DNA of 64,000 nucleotides from the NCBI GenBank assembly GCA_030295235.1, contig AP026180.1, positions 1 through 64,000 on the forward strand, in the 5' to 3' direction. The stretch comes from Fistulifera solaris. Its lineage: Eukaryota > Bacillariophyta > Bacillariophyceae > Naviculales > Stauroneidaceae. Positions 32,149 through 45,449 of the stretch are shown one piece after another (position 1 is the stretch's first letter; the number at the start of each line of letters is the position of its first letter). The notes beneath the pieces were generated by a model. That model did no database searches. It saw nothing but the letters and a program-made list of their open reading frames with translations, and was not told the DNA's origin. The position numbers and the translations under genes were made by a program.

Positions 32149-34229
32149 ATGCGCGCTGCAATACACATCATCGTTATTGTCGCCTGGCAGGCCATTCTCG
32201 TCACGTCATGGATACCCACAAGAATGCAGCATCGACCGACGACGATCCTTTTCACGTCCAAGGAGGATCGCATGGGATTGAATGAATTGCATACCCTGTT
32301 GCGAGACGCCGTTTTACGAGAAGATTATATAGAAGCGGGGCGATTGTCGGATACGATGCTCGAACGATTGCACGGTTCTACGCTCGACCAAGAAGAACGC
32401 AAAGCACTTCGACGACGCATGTCGTGGCGAGGACTCGGTGCCGCGCCGTGGCTCAGTGAACGATTGGATGCCTTGAATTATACCTTCCCGACGACGATAC
32501 AAATCAATGCTATGGAAGGAGTGAATGCCATACTCAATAGTACGGCCGAAGAATTAGACGAATCGTCGTTGGAAGCGCGGATCGATCGGAATGGGGCGGA
32601 TCACGATATGGGAATTGTGGTCACGGGAACCACGGGGTCGGGGAAGACACTCTCGTATTTGGTTCCGCTGCTGAGTACATTGAGTGATTCGTTATTTGCA
32701 CGACAACGAATTCGAGTGGGAGCGGAAGAAATGGTGGGAGACACGACGGGTGACTTACTCGATCGATTGGCGGTCGTCACTTCACCCGTCGTGCGGTCCA
32801 ACAGTCGCAAACAAACACGACAAAAAGGAGCCATTGCTGCGGGAGCATCGATTTCGACGTTAGGAAAAAGCGGAAAGGATGTCAGGAGTCCACTGGCGCT
32901 CATTGTTGTCCCGACCCGGGAATTGGGGGTGCAGACCGCCATGCTGCTTTATCAACTCATCGGGGGAGTTATTAAGGATGATCCCACGCAAAGTTCCGGA
33001 CGGGCCAACATGTTCAAGTATAAAGGTCCCAAGGGAATTCGAATTGGTTGTGTATTGGATGACGAAGAATCGTCCTTTGGCTTGAAGTTGCAGACCGATG
33101 TCGCTATTACTACCCCAAAATACTTGGGAAAACTGTTAGAGGATGGCGATATTCTTCCATCCAAGTTGAGAGTCGTTGTGTACGACGAAGCGGACTTGGC
33201 TCTCGAAGAAACGGATGCCGGCGACTTGAGTAAACTGTTTGACGATGATCCCGAAGAGCGCGAATACAGTCGTTTGGTATTTTTGGTCGGTGCCAGCGTC
33301 ACGGAATCGTTAGGGAACTTAGCCGTCAGTTCTCGTGTACTGCCAAAGGGGAAGAGCTGGATTGCGTCTGCCACAGATTATCGACCTCTCGAGTCGCAAG
33401 AAAGCGAAACCTTATCGCGATTGGTGGGGAAACAAACCGCATCCTTGAAAGACCTCAATCTGTGTCTTTATCCCGGATTGAAGCACGAACGTGTGATACT
33501 CAAAAACGGCCGTGGCTTGCTGGTTCTCGCACGTCTTTTGCGCAAAGCACTCTATGACTACGAACAATCGGTGGCATCACCCTCACCCGGGATGGCACTG
33601 CAACGGCCTCGAGTGGTCGTCTTCTTTCCCGACGAAGCTCAAGCGCGAGCGGCCATTGAACCACTCCGCGATGCCATGTGGGGAGATCATCGCCTCTGTG
33701 TACTTCTTCCTAAATCCGGTGTCAACCCATTGACCATAATGGAGCAGTTCAAAAGAACGAGACATCGGTGATGCTGGCGACGCCCAACTCGGTTCGTGGC
33801 TTGGACTTTCCCGCATTGACGCACGTGTATACGTTGTATTTGCCCATGGAAGACCCCCGTGAATACGTCCATTTGGCGGGCCGCGTGGGCCGTGTGGGAC
33901 AACTTGGAACCGTTCAGGGAGACGGTGGTCACGTTATTTCCATACTGAAAGAAGAAGACGCCAATCAAATGGATGTATTAGCCAAGGAACTCGGGTTTGA
34001 TTTTACGGATGTGGATGCAAGTTCCGTGGAAGATATTGTTATTTTGAATGCAGAAGGAAAAGTAGACGAAACAATGTTTGACTTGGAAAAGACGAGACGA
34101 TTTTTAGAAGATACGCTGAACCTAGTGGAAGAAGCAGAAGATCCGGTTGTTGATGTCGATGCGATTGATGCCGCCCGATCACAATATGTTTACGACGACG
34201 AAGATGATGACGAAGAAGAGGACGAATGA
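32149..34229 (+). CDS. DEAD-box RNA helicase, probably plastid-targeted
   Basis: It is 693 aa after one missing A near 33757. Helicase motifs in order: TGTTGSGKTLSYLVPLL (I), VVPTRELGVQ (Ia), DVAITTPKYLG (Ib), VVYDEADLAL (II, DEAD), LVGASVTES in the place of SAT, ATPNSVRGLDFPALTHV (V) and YVHLAGRVGRVGQLG (VI, with HxxGRxGR spacing). Upstream of the core, NELHTLLRDAVLREDYIEAGRLSDTML resembles a UVR-type helical hairpin. The N-terminus (MRAAIHIIVIVAWQAILVTSWIP) is signal-peptide-like and could end in a plastid motif with Trp at +1. The C-terminus is acidic (YDDEDDDEEEDE). The RNA target is unknown. Confidence 0.87.
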
Positions 34230-34284
34230 AAAAGGTTTTCCTGTATTTAGTATGCTAATAGTTATATAGTATCTTTTCCCACCT

Positions 34285-35922
<1,638 letters not shown>

Positions 35923-36285
35923 TTTGCAGAAGGAGAGTTATTCTGATTAGTTGTTTGAGAAAAAGGAAATGGAGCTTTCAAGGATGTATGAAGTGTTGTA
36001 TGTTTGCTCGATCAACACCGCATCGCATTTGTCTTTTGCGTGCGGTGCGCCTTTCGTGAGGGAGGGAAAAGGTCGCGCGTTCCTTCGGTACTGTTTTCGT
36101 GATTCTAATATCCAACGGAAACGCCGGCATGGCCTTATAAGACAAAAGATACCGCCAACGAATAAGTTCGAGTCACGAACCAAACAAGATTCAATGAGCA
36201 TCAACAAAAACACGAAGACGAGCGAGCCTCTTTTTGTATAATTTTCTCTCATTCATTCTCATTTCTTTCCCATCCATTATCAACC
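35923..36285. other. Divergent promoter region between RBBP4 and panB
   Basis: It is about 360 bp with no gene, shared upstream region of RBBP4 (minus) and panB (plus). Pyrimidine-rich, initiator-like sequence precedes the panB ATG. No clear TATA box. Confidence 0.45.
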
Positions 36286-37424
36286 ATGTTCGCTTCCTTC
36301 ACTTGTCATCATGTTTTCTCTACAACATCATCCAAACGAACGCTCGCTACGAAAATATCGGCTTTATCGTTAACATCCAAAAAACGCCACGGCCACAAAA
36401 TCACCATGGTCACCGCGTACGATTATCCGTCGGCGATGCACGTGGCCCGGGCCGGCATAGATATTGTGTTGGTGGGAGATTCCTTGGCGATGGTCGAATT
36501 GGGACACATCACGACACAACCCATTACTTTGGACGCCATGTTGCACCATTGTCAAGCCGTCCGTCGGGGCGTTCAGCAAGCGCAGGTCCAAGAAGAACCC
36601 CTCTTGGTGGGAGATATGCCATTTGCCTCGTACGAATATGAAGATACCGATGTTGCATTACGGAATGCGTATCGTTTTATACAAGAAGCGGGAATGGATG
36701 CCGTCAAATTGGAGGTGAGTGAGTGAGTGTGTGTTTTGCAGGAGATGGAGAAGGTATGGCACGCTACACGTCTGACACACTCGTTACCAAGGGAGGCAGT
36801 GTAGCACGCGCACGGACGGCCCGCAAACTCGTGGAAGGAGGTGTCGCGGTGATGGGACACGTCGGATTGACACCGCAAGCCATCAGTGTCTTGGGTGGAT
36901 TCCGGGCCCAAGGGCGGACGGCCGTACGTGCTCGTGCCATCTTGGACGATGCCTTGCGACTCCAAGATGCCGGATGCTTTGCCATCGTCCTCGAATGTGT
37001 GCCATCCAATGTCGCGGCCGCCATTACGGAATCGTTGGAAATTCCCACCATCGGGATTGGTGCCGGGGGTCACACGTCGGGACAAGTGTTGGTCTTTCAC
37101 GATATGCTTGGCATGACCAGTCATCCACATCATGAACAATTTGTTCCCAAATTCTGTAAGCGGTACGCCCAATTGGGACATATCATTCAAGAGGGATTGC
37201 AAGAATTCAAACGCGATGTCGAGTCGGGGGCGTTTCCGAGTGACGAATATGCACCCTACCAGATGAAAGAGAATGAGCGACGGGATTTTGAAGCCTTGTT
37301 GGCGCAAGATCAAGAAGAACGTGAAACACAACATTTGGCGGCAGCAGAGAAGTACATTCAAACGGACGAATACGAAAAGCTGCATTTGTATGGAGGAGAT
37401 GAAGCTACGGAGAAGAAATCATAA
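36286..37424 (+). CDS. panB: Ketopantoate hydroxymethyltransferase (pantothenate synthesis)
   Basis: It catalyses transfer of a hydroxymethyl group from methylene-THF to 2-oxoisovalerate, the first step towards pantothenate and CoA. Exons 36286-36714 and 36792-37424 give 353 aa in frame. The 77-bp intron (donor GTGAGT, acceptor ACCAAG) joins AVKLE to GGSVARARTARKLVEGGV as expected. Signatures: VTAYDYPSAMHVARAGIDIVLVGDS with a metal-binding Asp, LLVGDMPFASY with the second metal Asp, VMGHVGLTPQ, catalytic Glu in FAIVLECVP and GIGAGGHTSGQVLVFHDMLG. The N-terminus (MFASFTCHHVFSTTSSKRTLATK) fits a mitochondrial presequence. A C-terminal tail of about 60 residues is charged and dispensable-looking. 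Confidence 0.96.
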
Positions 37425-37694
37425 ATATATACATCGACGCACAAATCCGAGTGCAAAGACTAACGAGTGTTCGACATAATTTAGTGCTTGCATATACTAT
37501 CATAGAAGAGCTTCAAGAACACTTCTGTCGCTCGCTATAGGAAATCCATTCATCCATCATTTCCTTTTGTTAAAATACTTCCTTCCATCCTTCTTCCTCT
37601 ATAACAACCCTCCATCAAACTCCACCACCAGATGTATACCTATCAAGCAAAACCATCCTTAGATACACATCATCATTCTCTCAGTACTACTCAT

Positions 37695-38392
37695 TTACGA
37701 GGACGAGTTATCCTTCTTGTACGCAATGACCTGCTCAATGCCGACGGCCGACTGGACGGTGACCATGACCTGGCTTTCACCCCCATTCCAAGCATTTCGG
37801 ATTTCGTCGGCCATGCCTTCGGGGAAAGTGGGAAGATTGAGATCCGTCTTCTGGTTTCCGGCTTCATCCATCAATGTCATTTCACCTTCTTCACCAATAT
37901 CAATGAGCTCCCATTCGCTCTTGTTGACAATGGGGACGGTCGTGCCGTGCGAGGAAGGAATCATGTCTTCGTACTTCTTTCCCGTGAAAATGTCGGTGGC
38001 GGTGAAGTTGCACTTGGCGTGTCCGTGTTTTCCCGTCTTGGAGACGGAGATGTTGAGGACTTTGCAGGGGAAACCCTTGATCATCATGTATCTACAGCAA
38101 GAGAGTGTGTGAGATTGAGAGAGTGAGAGATTTGAGGGGAAAGTTGTGCGCGACGGTTCAGAAATGTCATAAACTAGAAATGTTGCAATAAAACTGTATT
38201 CTCTACGCATGCAAGTAACACAAAATAATATCTTGTTTCACATGAAACAAGCATCGTTGTTTCACAAGAAACAACCGGCGGCAGCAGCGCCTTCCTTACG
38301 TACCCTCCCTTCTTGATTTGTCCCGCTTCCATGGGAATGGTAGCGGAAGCACCGGCATCGGCCGACTCAATGTGATAATCGTCGTCAGACAT
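37695..38392 (-). CDS. EIF5A: Translation factor eIF5A
   Basis: Exons 38392-38304 and 38091-37695 encode 161 aa in frame. The N-terminal acidic stretch MSDDDYHIESADAGASATIP is followed by the KOW-like domain. The hypusine loop is SKTGKHGHAK, with the Lys in TGKHG being the residue modified by deoxyhypusine synthase and hydroxylase. The C-terminal OB domain follows (KKYEDMIPSSHGTTVPIVNK...). The factor relieves ribosome stalling at poly-Pro and supports termination. The intron is 212 bp (GTACGT...CTGTAG), long for this window, and holds two tandem 18-bp near-identical palindromes (38233-38275). Confidence 0.98.
38233..38275. repeat. Twin palindromes inside the eIF5A intron
   Basis: TTGTTTCACATGAAACAA at 38233-38250 and TTGTTTCACAAGAAACAA at 38257-38274 (flanked by G and C) differ at one base. 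Each can form an 8-bp stem. They start 24 bp apart. Confidence 0.8.
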
Positions 38393-38856
38393 GGTTAGCA
38401 ACAAGATAAAGTCAAACGACGACGAAGGTGAATCAAATGAAATGAATAATAGTAAGAAATAATGGATGAACGGTCACCCCACCCCACCGCAACGGAATCG
38501 CAGACGAGAGAGTGTGTGGAGGAGAGAAATCCTCCAATCCAAAATTCCTGTTATACTGTGGTTTAAAGTGTAGTCACGCATTGGAGTCACGGTCTGTCGG
38601 TCTCTCGGGCGCAGGACCTGCCAACCAACCATTGCGGATGATAACTCGTGACTTCAGGATAGAGTCTTGGGACTGCGAGTGCCACGTATCAGCAGCGTCT
38701 GTCTGTTGTTGCGAGCAAACGTTGTCAAACCGTCAAAGTGGATAAAAGCGGCGACGACGAGACACGAGACAACAAAGAGCAACAACAAGAACAATCGTAA
38801 ATATCGAAACAAAAAAATACCTGATAGAACAAATCAACTAAAAACTTTACTTAACA
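38393..38856. other. Bidirectional promoter region, eIF5A/DPH3
   Basis: It is 464 bp between two divergent start codons. Two GTCACG/GTGAC words occur near 38572-38650. No gene is seen. Shared regulation of the two housekeeping translation genes is an inference from layout. Confidence 0.5.
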
Positions 38857-39138
38857 ATGTCAATTTACGAAGAAGTCGAAATTGAGGACATGTTCTTTGA
38901 CGAAGAGCAGTTGGTGTACACGTATCCCTGTCCGTGTGGAGACAAATTCCGCATTACCCTCGAAGAGTTGCACGACGGAGAAGACATTGCCAAATGTCCT
39001 TCGTGCACACTGCGGATTATGGTGATTTATGAAGAAGCGGATCTTCCGGAATTGCCTGAGGACGACGATGAAGATGTAGAGGAAGAAGAAACAAACGAAA
39101 TCACCCAACAGTTGCAATCCGTCTCGGTCAAGGGATGA
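38857..39138 (+). CDS. DPH3: DPH3/Kti11 CSL-type zinc protein
   Basis: This 93-aa intact single exon has the four-Cys zinc/iron site CPCGDKF...CPSCTLRI, and [11 protein letters not shown] completes the CSL fold. DPH3 donates electrons to the DPH1-DPH2 radical enzyme in diphthamide synthesis on EF2 and, as Kti11, also supports Elongator-dependent tRNA wobble-uridine modification. The acidic C-terminal tail ([16 protein letters not shown]) is common in the family. The ATG at 38857 gives the expected N-terminus [12 protein letters not shown]. Confidence 0.96.
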   Translation: MSIYEEVEIEDMFFDEEQLVYTYPCPCGDKFRITLEELHDGEDIAKCPSCTLRIMVIYEEADLPELPEDDDEDVEEEETNEITQQLQSVSVKG

Positions 39139-39596
39139 ACACAAAATTTTAATATCAGTCACATGAAAATGGGCAACGACACCCGCAGGTACGTGGAATC
39201 ATGTTCATCAACACACACGCTTGGCCAGCTAGCCGAGGTATGCTATCATTCACATACCTTGGCCCGTTCATTTCCGAGCCATACTACGGTCCGCGACCCG
39301 AAGATGACCCGAGAGAGTCGAGGACTTCATCATCCTTGCCTTTCCATCGGGTTGTCGCTGAGATTGCATCACTAAAATGGTGATGGGTAACATTCTTTTC
39401 AGTCGGTTCGCTACATTTTTTTGTTAACGTATCTGACATTCCGTGTCGTCATGTGTCATGTACAGAATGCTCCAGCAAAACATACTTTTACAAATCGAAT
39501 GCACGTATATACGAGCTACAGCAAATTAGGATTCAGATACTCGGGTGACGAAACATTCTTTCCTATAAAAAACAGCTGGAAGGCTTACGGTCTCTC
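39139..39596. other. Spacer with no recognised feature
   Basis: These 458 bp lie between the convergent DPH3 and FkbM genes. Short open frames exist, but none looks like a protein. Nothing else seen. Confidence 0.4.
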
Positions 39597-40553
39597 TCAA
39601 ATGTCTCGATACGCATAATGTTCCGTGTCCATGTCCAACGCCGACAGATCCAAATCCGCCAAAATCGCCTCGTGAGCCCAGATGGTTTCACCCCAGCTCC
39701 GTAACTTTTTCAGTAACTTATAGCCATGGCGATCTAATAAGCTACATAATTCATCGTCGGGGCGTTCAATCGTCAATAAATTGAAACGATACCGGTCAAA
39801 GGGAAAGGTCGACATGACAAAAGATTCCGCTCCCTCCACATCCAACGACAAATAATCCATGACCGTCGGCGCACGAAAGTACTCCAAAATGTGCGCGAGT
39901 GTTACAGTAAACCGCAACTGGTCTTCCCCTGTTTGGACAGTATTATCAAATTTCTGATTGACGATCCCTCCTTTCGGGGCCGCGCGATGGGGGAACCGGA
40001 ACCGCACTTCTTCCATCATTTGTTTTCCAACGACGGCCGCAATAATCGTACAACCCGGACGATACGCCAACCCGGCCCAGTAGACGGAATTCGCTTCCAA
40101 ACACAGACCGTTCCATCCGTGATGGGTTTCTAAGGCGAACGTATTCGAGATGCGGACCGCGTCATTCGACGCCAAGTCGACGAAATAGCCGTTCCGCTTG
40201 CCTCGCAGCAATCGACTCACCAGTTCGTCTTGTTGGACTTGTGAAAACCATTGTTTGGTCAGTAACGAAGCGGCCGGCAATTGGGTGACTTGATTGAGGT
40301 GAGTTGTATTGCCATAGAAAACGTGAATGGTATTCCATCTTGTTGATGGATCTGTTGTTTTTGTTGGTGGTGACTGTTGTATACAGTTTTGAGTTTGTTC
40401 GATTCGACGAATCGTTTGTGTTGAGAGTGTTGAAAGAAAAGACGAAGCCATGAATCCCAAACAAATGCCCATGACGAGAAAAGAAATGTTGTTGAGAGAG
40501 AGTCGTCGACATCGTGGCTGCGGTCGACGAATGGATGCAGATCGGAACGTCAT
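39597..40553 (-). CDS. FkbM-family methyltransferase, type II membrane protein
   Basis: It is 318 aa in one exon with an intact frame. A short basic cytosolic N-terminus (MTFRSASIRRPQPRCRRLSL) precedes one membrane anchor (NISFLVMGICLGFMASSFL) and a Ser/Thr-rich stem, the layout of Golgi enzymes. The catalytic region is FkbM-like: GKRNGYFVDLASNDAVRISN (SAM loop), LETHHGWNGLCLEANSVYWA (post-strand-2 acid), YRPGCTIIAAVVG, and MDYLSLDVEGAESFVM, the typical LSLDVEGxE. Family members O-methylate sugars or other small acceptors; the acceptor here is not known. Confidence 0.87.
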   Translation of the reverse strand: MTFRSASIRRPQPRCRRLSLNNISFLVMGICLGFMASSFLSTLSTQTIRRIEQTQNCIQQSPPTKTTDPSTRWNTIHVFYGNTTHLNQVTQLPAASLLTKQWFSQVQQDELVSRLLRGKRNGYFVDLASNDAVRISNTFALETHHGWNGLCLEANSVYWAGLAYRPGCTIIAAVVGKQMMEEVRFRFPHRAAPKGGIVNQKFDNTVQTGEDQLRFTVTLAHILEYFRAPTVMDYLSLDVEGAESFVMSTFPFDRYRFNLLTIERPDDELCSLLDRHGYKLLKKLRSWGETIWAHEAILADLDLSALDMDTEHYAYRDI

Positions 40554-41094
40554 TTTGAACGTTGAATCAATCGTTTGTTATCTGTCGCCAACAAAATTCA
40601 AATAAGAGAGTCTTGGCTGCTGCGAATATTGCTGAATCCATTATTTCGCCGGAAAACAAAGTGTGCGGCCGTTGTCATTGCCCGAAAAAATTCAAACCAA
40701 TTTTTTCGTTGTGGGTTGAAAACCTGAGCGACAGCTCGTCAAAGCATTATGGTGTGAAGTGTTGTCGGTTTTTCGCCAAGACTGGACTTTTTACGGATGA
40801 TTTGAAGTGCAACAAAGTGAAGCCGTCCTTTCCCTTCTTGTCAAGAGGCATCATTTTCGGTTACATTTGTAATGCAAGGATCGAAGACCGGAGGCCAACA
40901 ATCCTTTCAGGTCGTCCTCCATTAAATTACCATAAACAGAAGAGTAATGGGTAATGGGTTTTCTTTGTCCATTAGTTAGACCAGCGAAGGGATCTCTTCA
41001 TTTTGATTTTATGATTTGCACTCAATACGGCCCTCAACTATCTGACAGATCCTTAGATTGTTAACATTAGAGCCTTATCACTATAACGTTTATT
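40554..41094. other. Spacer upstream of the FkbM gene
   Basis: A 390-nt open stretch (40562-40954, plus strand) has a Cys-rich patch (CGRCHCPKKF) but no in-frame ATG, so I do not call it a gene. Otherwise AT-rich and featureless. Confidence 0.4.
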
Positions 41095-42072
41095 TTAAAG
41101 CGTCACAACCGTTCCGCCGGTGCCACTTCCCATACCATCCGCACCGCCACCAAGAACTTCTTTCAATAAGGCATGAGGAACTCGTCCATCCGTAATGAAT
41201 GCGCCTTGTACACCCAACTCAACAGCACTCGTGGCAAAGGATACCTTCGGAATCATACCTCCGGTGATGGTCTCATCCGCAATCAGATCTTTAATTTCGG
41301 CAATACTCAATTTGGGGAACAGCTCCTTGTCCTTGTTGAGCACTCCCGCAATATCCGTCAAAAGAGAACACGCGCCGCTTTGATTTCACCCGCAATACGA
41401 CCCGCCGCAACGTCGGCGTTGACATTAATAGGCGGTCTCGTCCCCCGGAAGGCCCGTGCCGATCGGACTAACGACGGGGCAGATACCACAGTCTAACAGT
41501 TGACTCAAAGTCGCCGTATTCACCACTTCGACTCGTCCCACATTCCCTAAATCATATCCATCTTTATTGATTTCTTTGACACACTGCAATATACGGTCGT
41601 CACGTCCGGACACGCCAATCGCTCGGCCTCCGGCGGCACAAATTTTGGACGAAATTTCTTTGTTGACCGCCCCACACAAGACCATCTCGGCCACATCGAC
41701 CACTTCCGGGGAACTGACGCGCATCCCGCCTTCAAAGCGCGACTCGACGCCGACCTTTTCCAACATTTGGTTGATTTGCGGACCGCCACCGTGTACCACA
41801 ATGACGCGGATGCCCAAATTTTGTAAAGCCGCGACATCTTGACAGAACATGGTTTTGAGTTCGGCCGATGTCATGGCGTTGCCGCCGTATTTCACCACAA
41901 TGGTTTGTCCTCGTAAGGAAGCCGCGGCTCCGGCAATGGTCAAGGCGGCATCGGCGAATGAGTCTTCTTCGGCCAAGAGAAATGTTGTGCGAAAAGCAGG
42001 ACGAGGCGTCACAAAGGCGAGCGTTCCTTGTGCGAGAGCAGTGAATACTGCAACGACTCGAAGAATCTTCAT
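41095..42072 (-). CDS. NAGK: N-acetylglutamate kinase, plastid-targeted (arginine synthesis)
   Basis: It phosphorylates N-acetyl-L-glutamate in the second step of arginine synthesis. Motifs: TIVVKYGGNAM (phosphate-binding Gly loop), IRVIVVHGGGPQINQML (substrate loop), FEGGMRVSSPEVVDVAEMVL, GGRAIGVSGRDD, VVSPIGTGLPGDETAYNVNAD and LTDIAGVLNKDK, then the Lys of MIPKVSFA. The presequence (MKILRVVAVFTALAQGTLAFVTP) is a signal peptide with the LAF-x-P plastid motif. The frame is disturbed twice within 60 bp: one extra T at about 41429 and one missing T at about 41362, which cancel out. Corrected length is 325 aa. Expected to be PII- or Arg-regulated as in other phototrophs, but the sequence alone does not prove it. 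Confidence 0.96.
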
Positions 42073-42417
42073 TGTGAATTTGTTTTCTCCAGTTCGGCTT
42101 TTTTTTTACAAAGAGTGGGGTGTTGTCGAGAGAAATCCAAAAAGGGAATGTTTTTTCTTGATGTCGTCGGTCCGTAGTGCCGTCCTTGTTGCAGTTGCAC
42201 GCGATCGTTCCGATTGACGATTGATTGGCAACCCCATCCGCGTGTCCGACAGGTACTTGTTCACCGTCTGGCCTTGTCACGGTAGAAATCGGACACCGGA
42301 ACCAACAAAACAAAATATTGCACCCCTTTTCTTTTCTTGTATTATCACGGAAAATCAAGAGGACCATTCTATCCAAAGATCGTACAAGAATCATTCATCT
42401 CTGGTATAGACAAAAAG
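42073..42417. other. Divergent promoter region, NAGK/EBP2
   Basis: These 345 bp lie between opposite start codons. They contain T-rich stretches and no gene. Nothing else definite. Confidence 0.4.
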
Positions 42418-42788
42418 ATGGCAAAGAAGAATAAAAAGGAGAAAAAAGAGCCCCCAGAGCGAGAAAAAGAAATCATTGATTACCATGGAAGATTTAGAAG
42501 AAATGTCCGGTGATGAATTGCCCCCGGAAGACGAATGGGATGACGAGGCGAAAGCTTTGAAAGAAGCCATTTTGGGAGGTGCTTATGATCATCTTTTAAA
42601 ACGAGAAGACGGTGGTGATGACGAATCCATCGAAGAAATTGAAGTTGGATCCTCCGATGATGATACCGATGGCGAAATCGACAACAAGGGAGACAAAGAA
42701 GTTGTCGAAGATGATTCTCAAAGCCATTCTTCGGAAGAAGCATCCGAATCGGAAAACGAAGAAGTCGGAGAAGAAGAGCACGATGAAC

Positions 42789-42819
<31 letters not shown>

Positions 42820-43709
42820 TGAAGCATCTTCCGATGAAGAGGACAGCGGTAGCGACAGCGACGACGACGAAGAATCCGATGTTGACCAATCCTCGAAGCA
42901 ACAGAGTGGGTCAAAAGCCCTTCATATTATCACCAATCAGCTCATAGCCGAAAAATCAGGCTGGCCCTGGGCGGAGACGTTTGCTGTTGTTGCAACAACG
43001 CCACTCCCGTTCCATGTGGAAGGCGAAGAGCACGTGGATATTCATGACGACCTCAAGCGTGAGGTCGCCTTTTATGACATGGCATTGGCCTCCGTATTTC
43101 AAGCGCGAGAGCAATGTAAGAAAGCAGGCATTCCGATCAGTCGTCCCGCCGACTTTTTCGCCGAAATGGTCAAGTCCGACGGTGAGTGAATAATGAATGT
43201 GTAACGTTCCGGTGATCTCTCTTGTTTCTCACACACTTTCACCAACAGAACACATGGCTCGCGTCAAGGACCGTCTCATTTTTGAAACCAAAAAGATTGA
43301 TGCTGTCAATCAAAGAAAATCAAACAAGGAACACAAATTGCGCAGCAAGGAAGCGCAGGCCAACAAATTGGCCGAAAAAGCCAAGAGGAAGAAGGACCAT
43401 TTCAAGGCCGTCGAAGAATGGGCCAACTCGGCCGAACGAGGTCAAGACAATCGTCTCATGGATGCCTTGAATGGAAAGAACAAGGGACCCAACAAGAAAC
43501 GTCAACTGGCCGACAAGAAGTACGGCTTTGGCGGCAAGCGAGGACGATTCAAACAGAATGACCCCAAGTCCATGAACGACATGTCCGGATACAACCCGAG
43601 GGGTAACTTTTCCGGGGGAATGAAGAAAACGAGCAAAAGTTCGAACGCCGGCGCTGGACGAAAGGGAAAGCGCGCACGAGATGCTAGTAGATCACGCCAG
43701 AGAAACTGA
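42418..43709 (+). CDS. EBP2: rRNA-processing protein EBP2
   Basis: It is a nucleolar factor for 27S pre-rRNA processing and 60S subunit assembly. Exons 42418-43181 and 43249-43709 (67-bp GT-AG intron) give about 407 aa. The frame changes once near 42468, best fitting one extra A or two missing in an A run. The N-terminus is Lys-rich (MAKKNKKEKKE), followed by a long acidic region with a run of ten Asp. The conserved core is REVAFYDMALASVFQAREQC...AGIPISRPADFFAEMVKSDEHMARVKDRL, and the end is basic coiled coil and Gly/Arg-rich (AVNQRKSNKEHKLRSKEAQA, KRGRFKQNDPKSMND). Confidence 0.92.
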
Positions 43710-43860
43710 ATAATCTTTAGTCATTAGCCATTTCAACATCACAATGAGTTTACCGTTATTTAGTTAAGATCTCTATTGCCGTTTATCCGCTGTGAAATGA
43801 ATACAAGAGTTAGAAACAGAGAAGGACGTGATCCAGATGAGACAATAATATCAAAAATAC

Positions 43861-44775
<915 letters not shown>

Positions 44776-45449
44776 GGTCAAAAACTGCTTTGTTTCAAAA
44801 AAGACCGAACCAGCAGATTTTGTCCCTCAACGCAAACAAAGTGATGATTCTTGCGAGCGACGCTCGCTCGAAGCGTGGGCTGATCAATGACTGACTCGGA
44901 CTCCTCTCCACAAATAATGTCCCAATGCCGAATTCCTCCTCGCCGTGTACGACCCGTACTCAAGTCTACGAGAACGGCACCTCCGAATGCGACCGTTGAG
45001 GTCGAAAAAATGCCACAGTATGACCCAAGAAGTACAAAAAATTTTAGTAAGCGGTCCAATCGATGCGAATGTTTACTGTCAACGAGACAGTGGAGACGGC
45101 GTTTTTCGAGCCGAAATCGCATGACTCGTGACTTATGATTCGCGACTTCTCGCTATCCCTTTTTCGTCGAGCCCCCAAATACGAGTCCACTTGACTCTTG
45201 TTTCATATCCATCAACTATTGACATTCTGGAACATTGCGCTGCGTGTCTGGAGTGCTAGTCATTGCACTGCACACGTCTCTGGATCTTGGTTAGAATTGC
45301 TCTTGACTCGGAATGATCAAGGCTGGCCGCAACCAGACAAGAGCGAGATACTCATGATAAAACTTAAACGATAGTTAACAAGACACCTTCACCATAGCAA
45401 ACATTAGAATTCAGAATCATCGTTAACAAAAACTAGCTTAATGCGCAAC
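44776..45449. other. Spacer upstream of ARF
   Basis: It is about 670 bp with no supportable gene. It includes the ARF promoter and, near 45120-45140, several GTGACTTATGA/TCGCGACTT words resembling half-palindromes seen elsewhere. Confidence 0.45.

Noticed and set aside
40562-40954. 130-codon open frame with a Cys patch
   Set aside because: It has no in-frame ATG and no domain, and sits in the upstream spacer of the FkbM gene.
44778-45122. 114-codon open frame on the minus strand upstream of ARF
   Set aside because: It has no recognisable motif and overlaps the region expected to be the ARF promoter.
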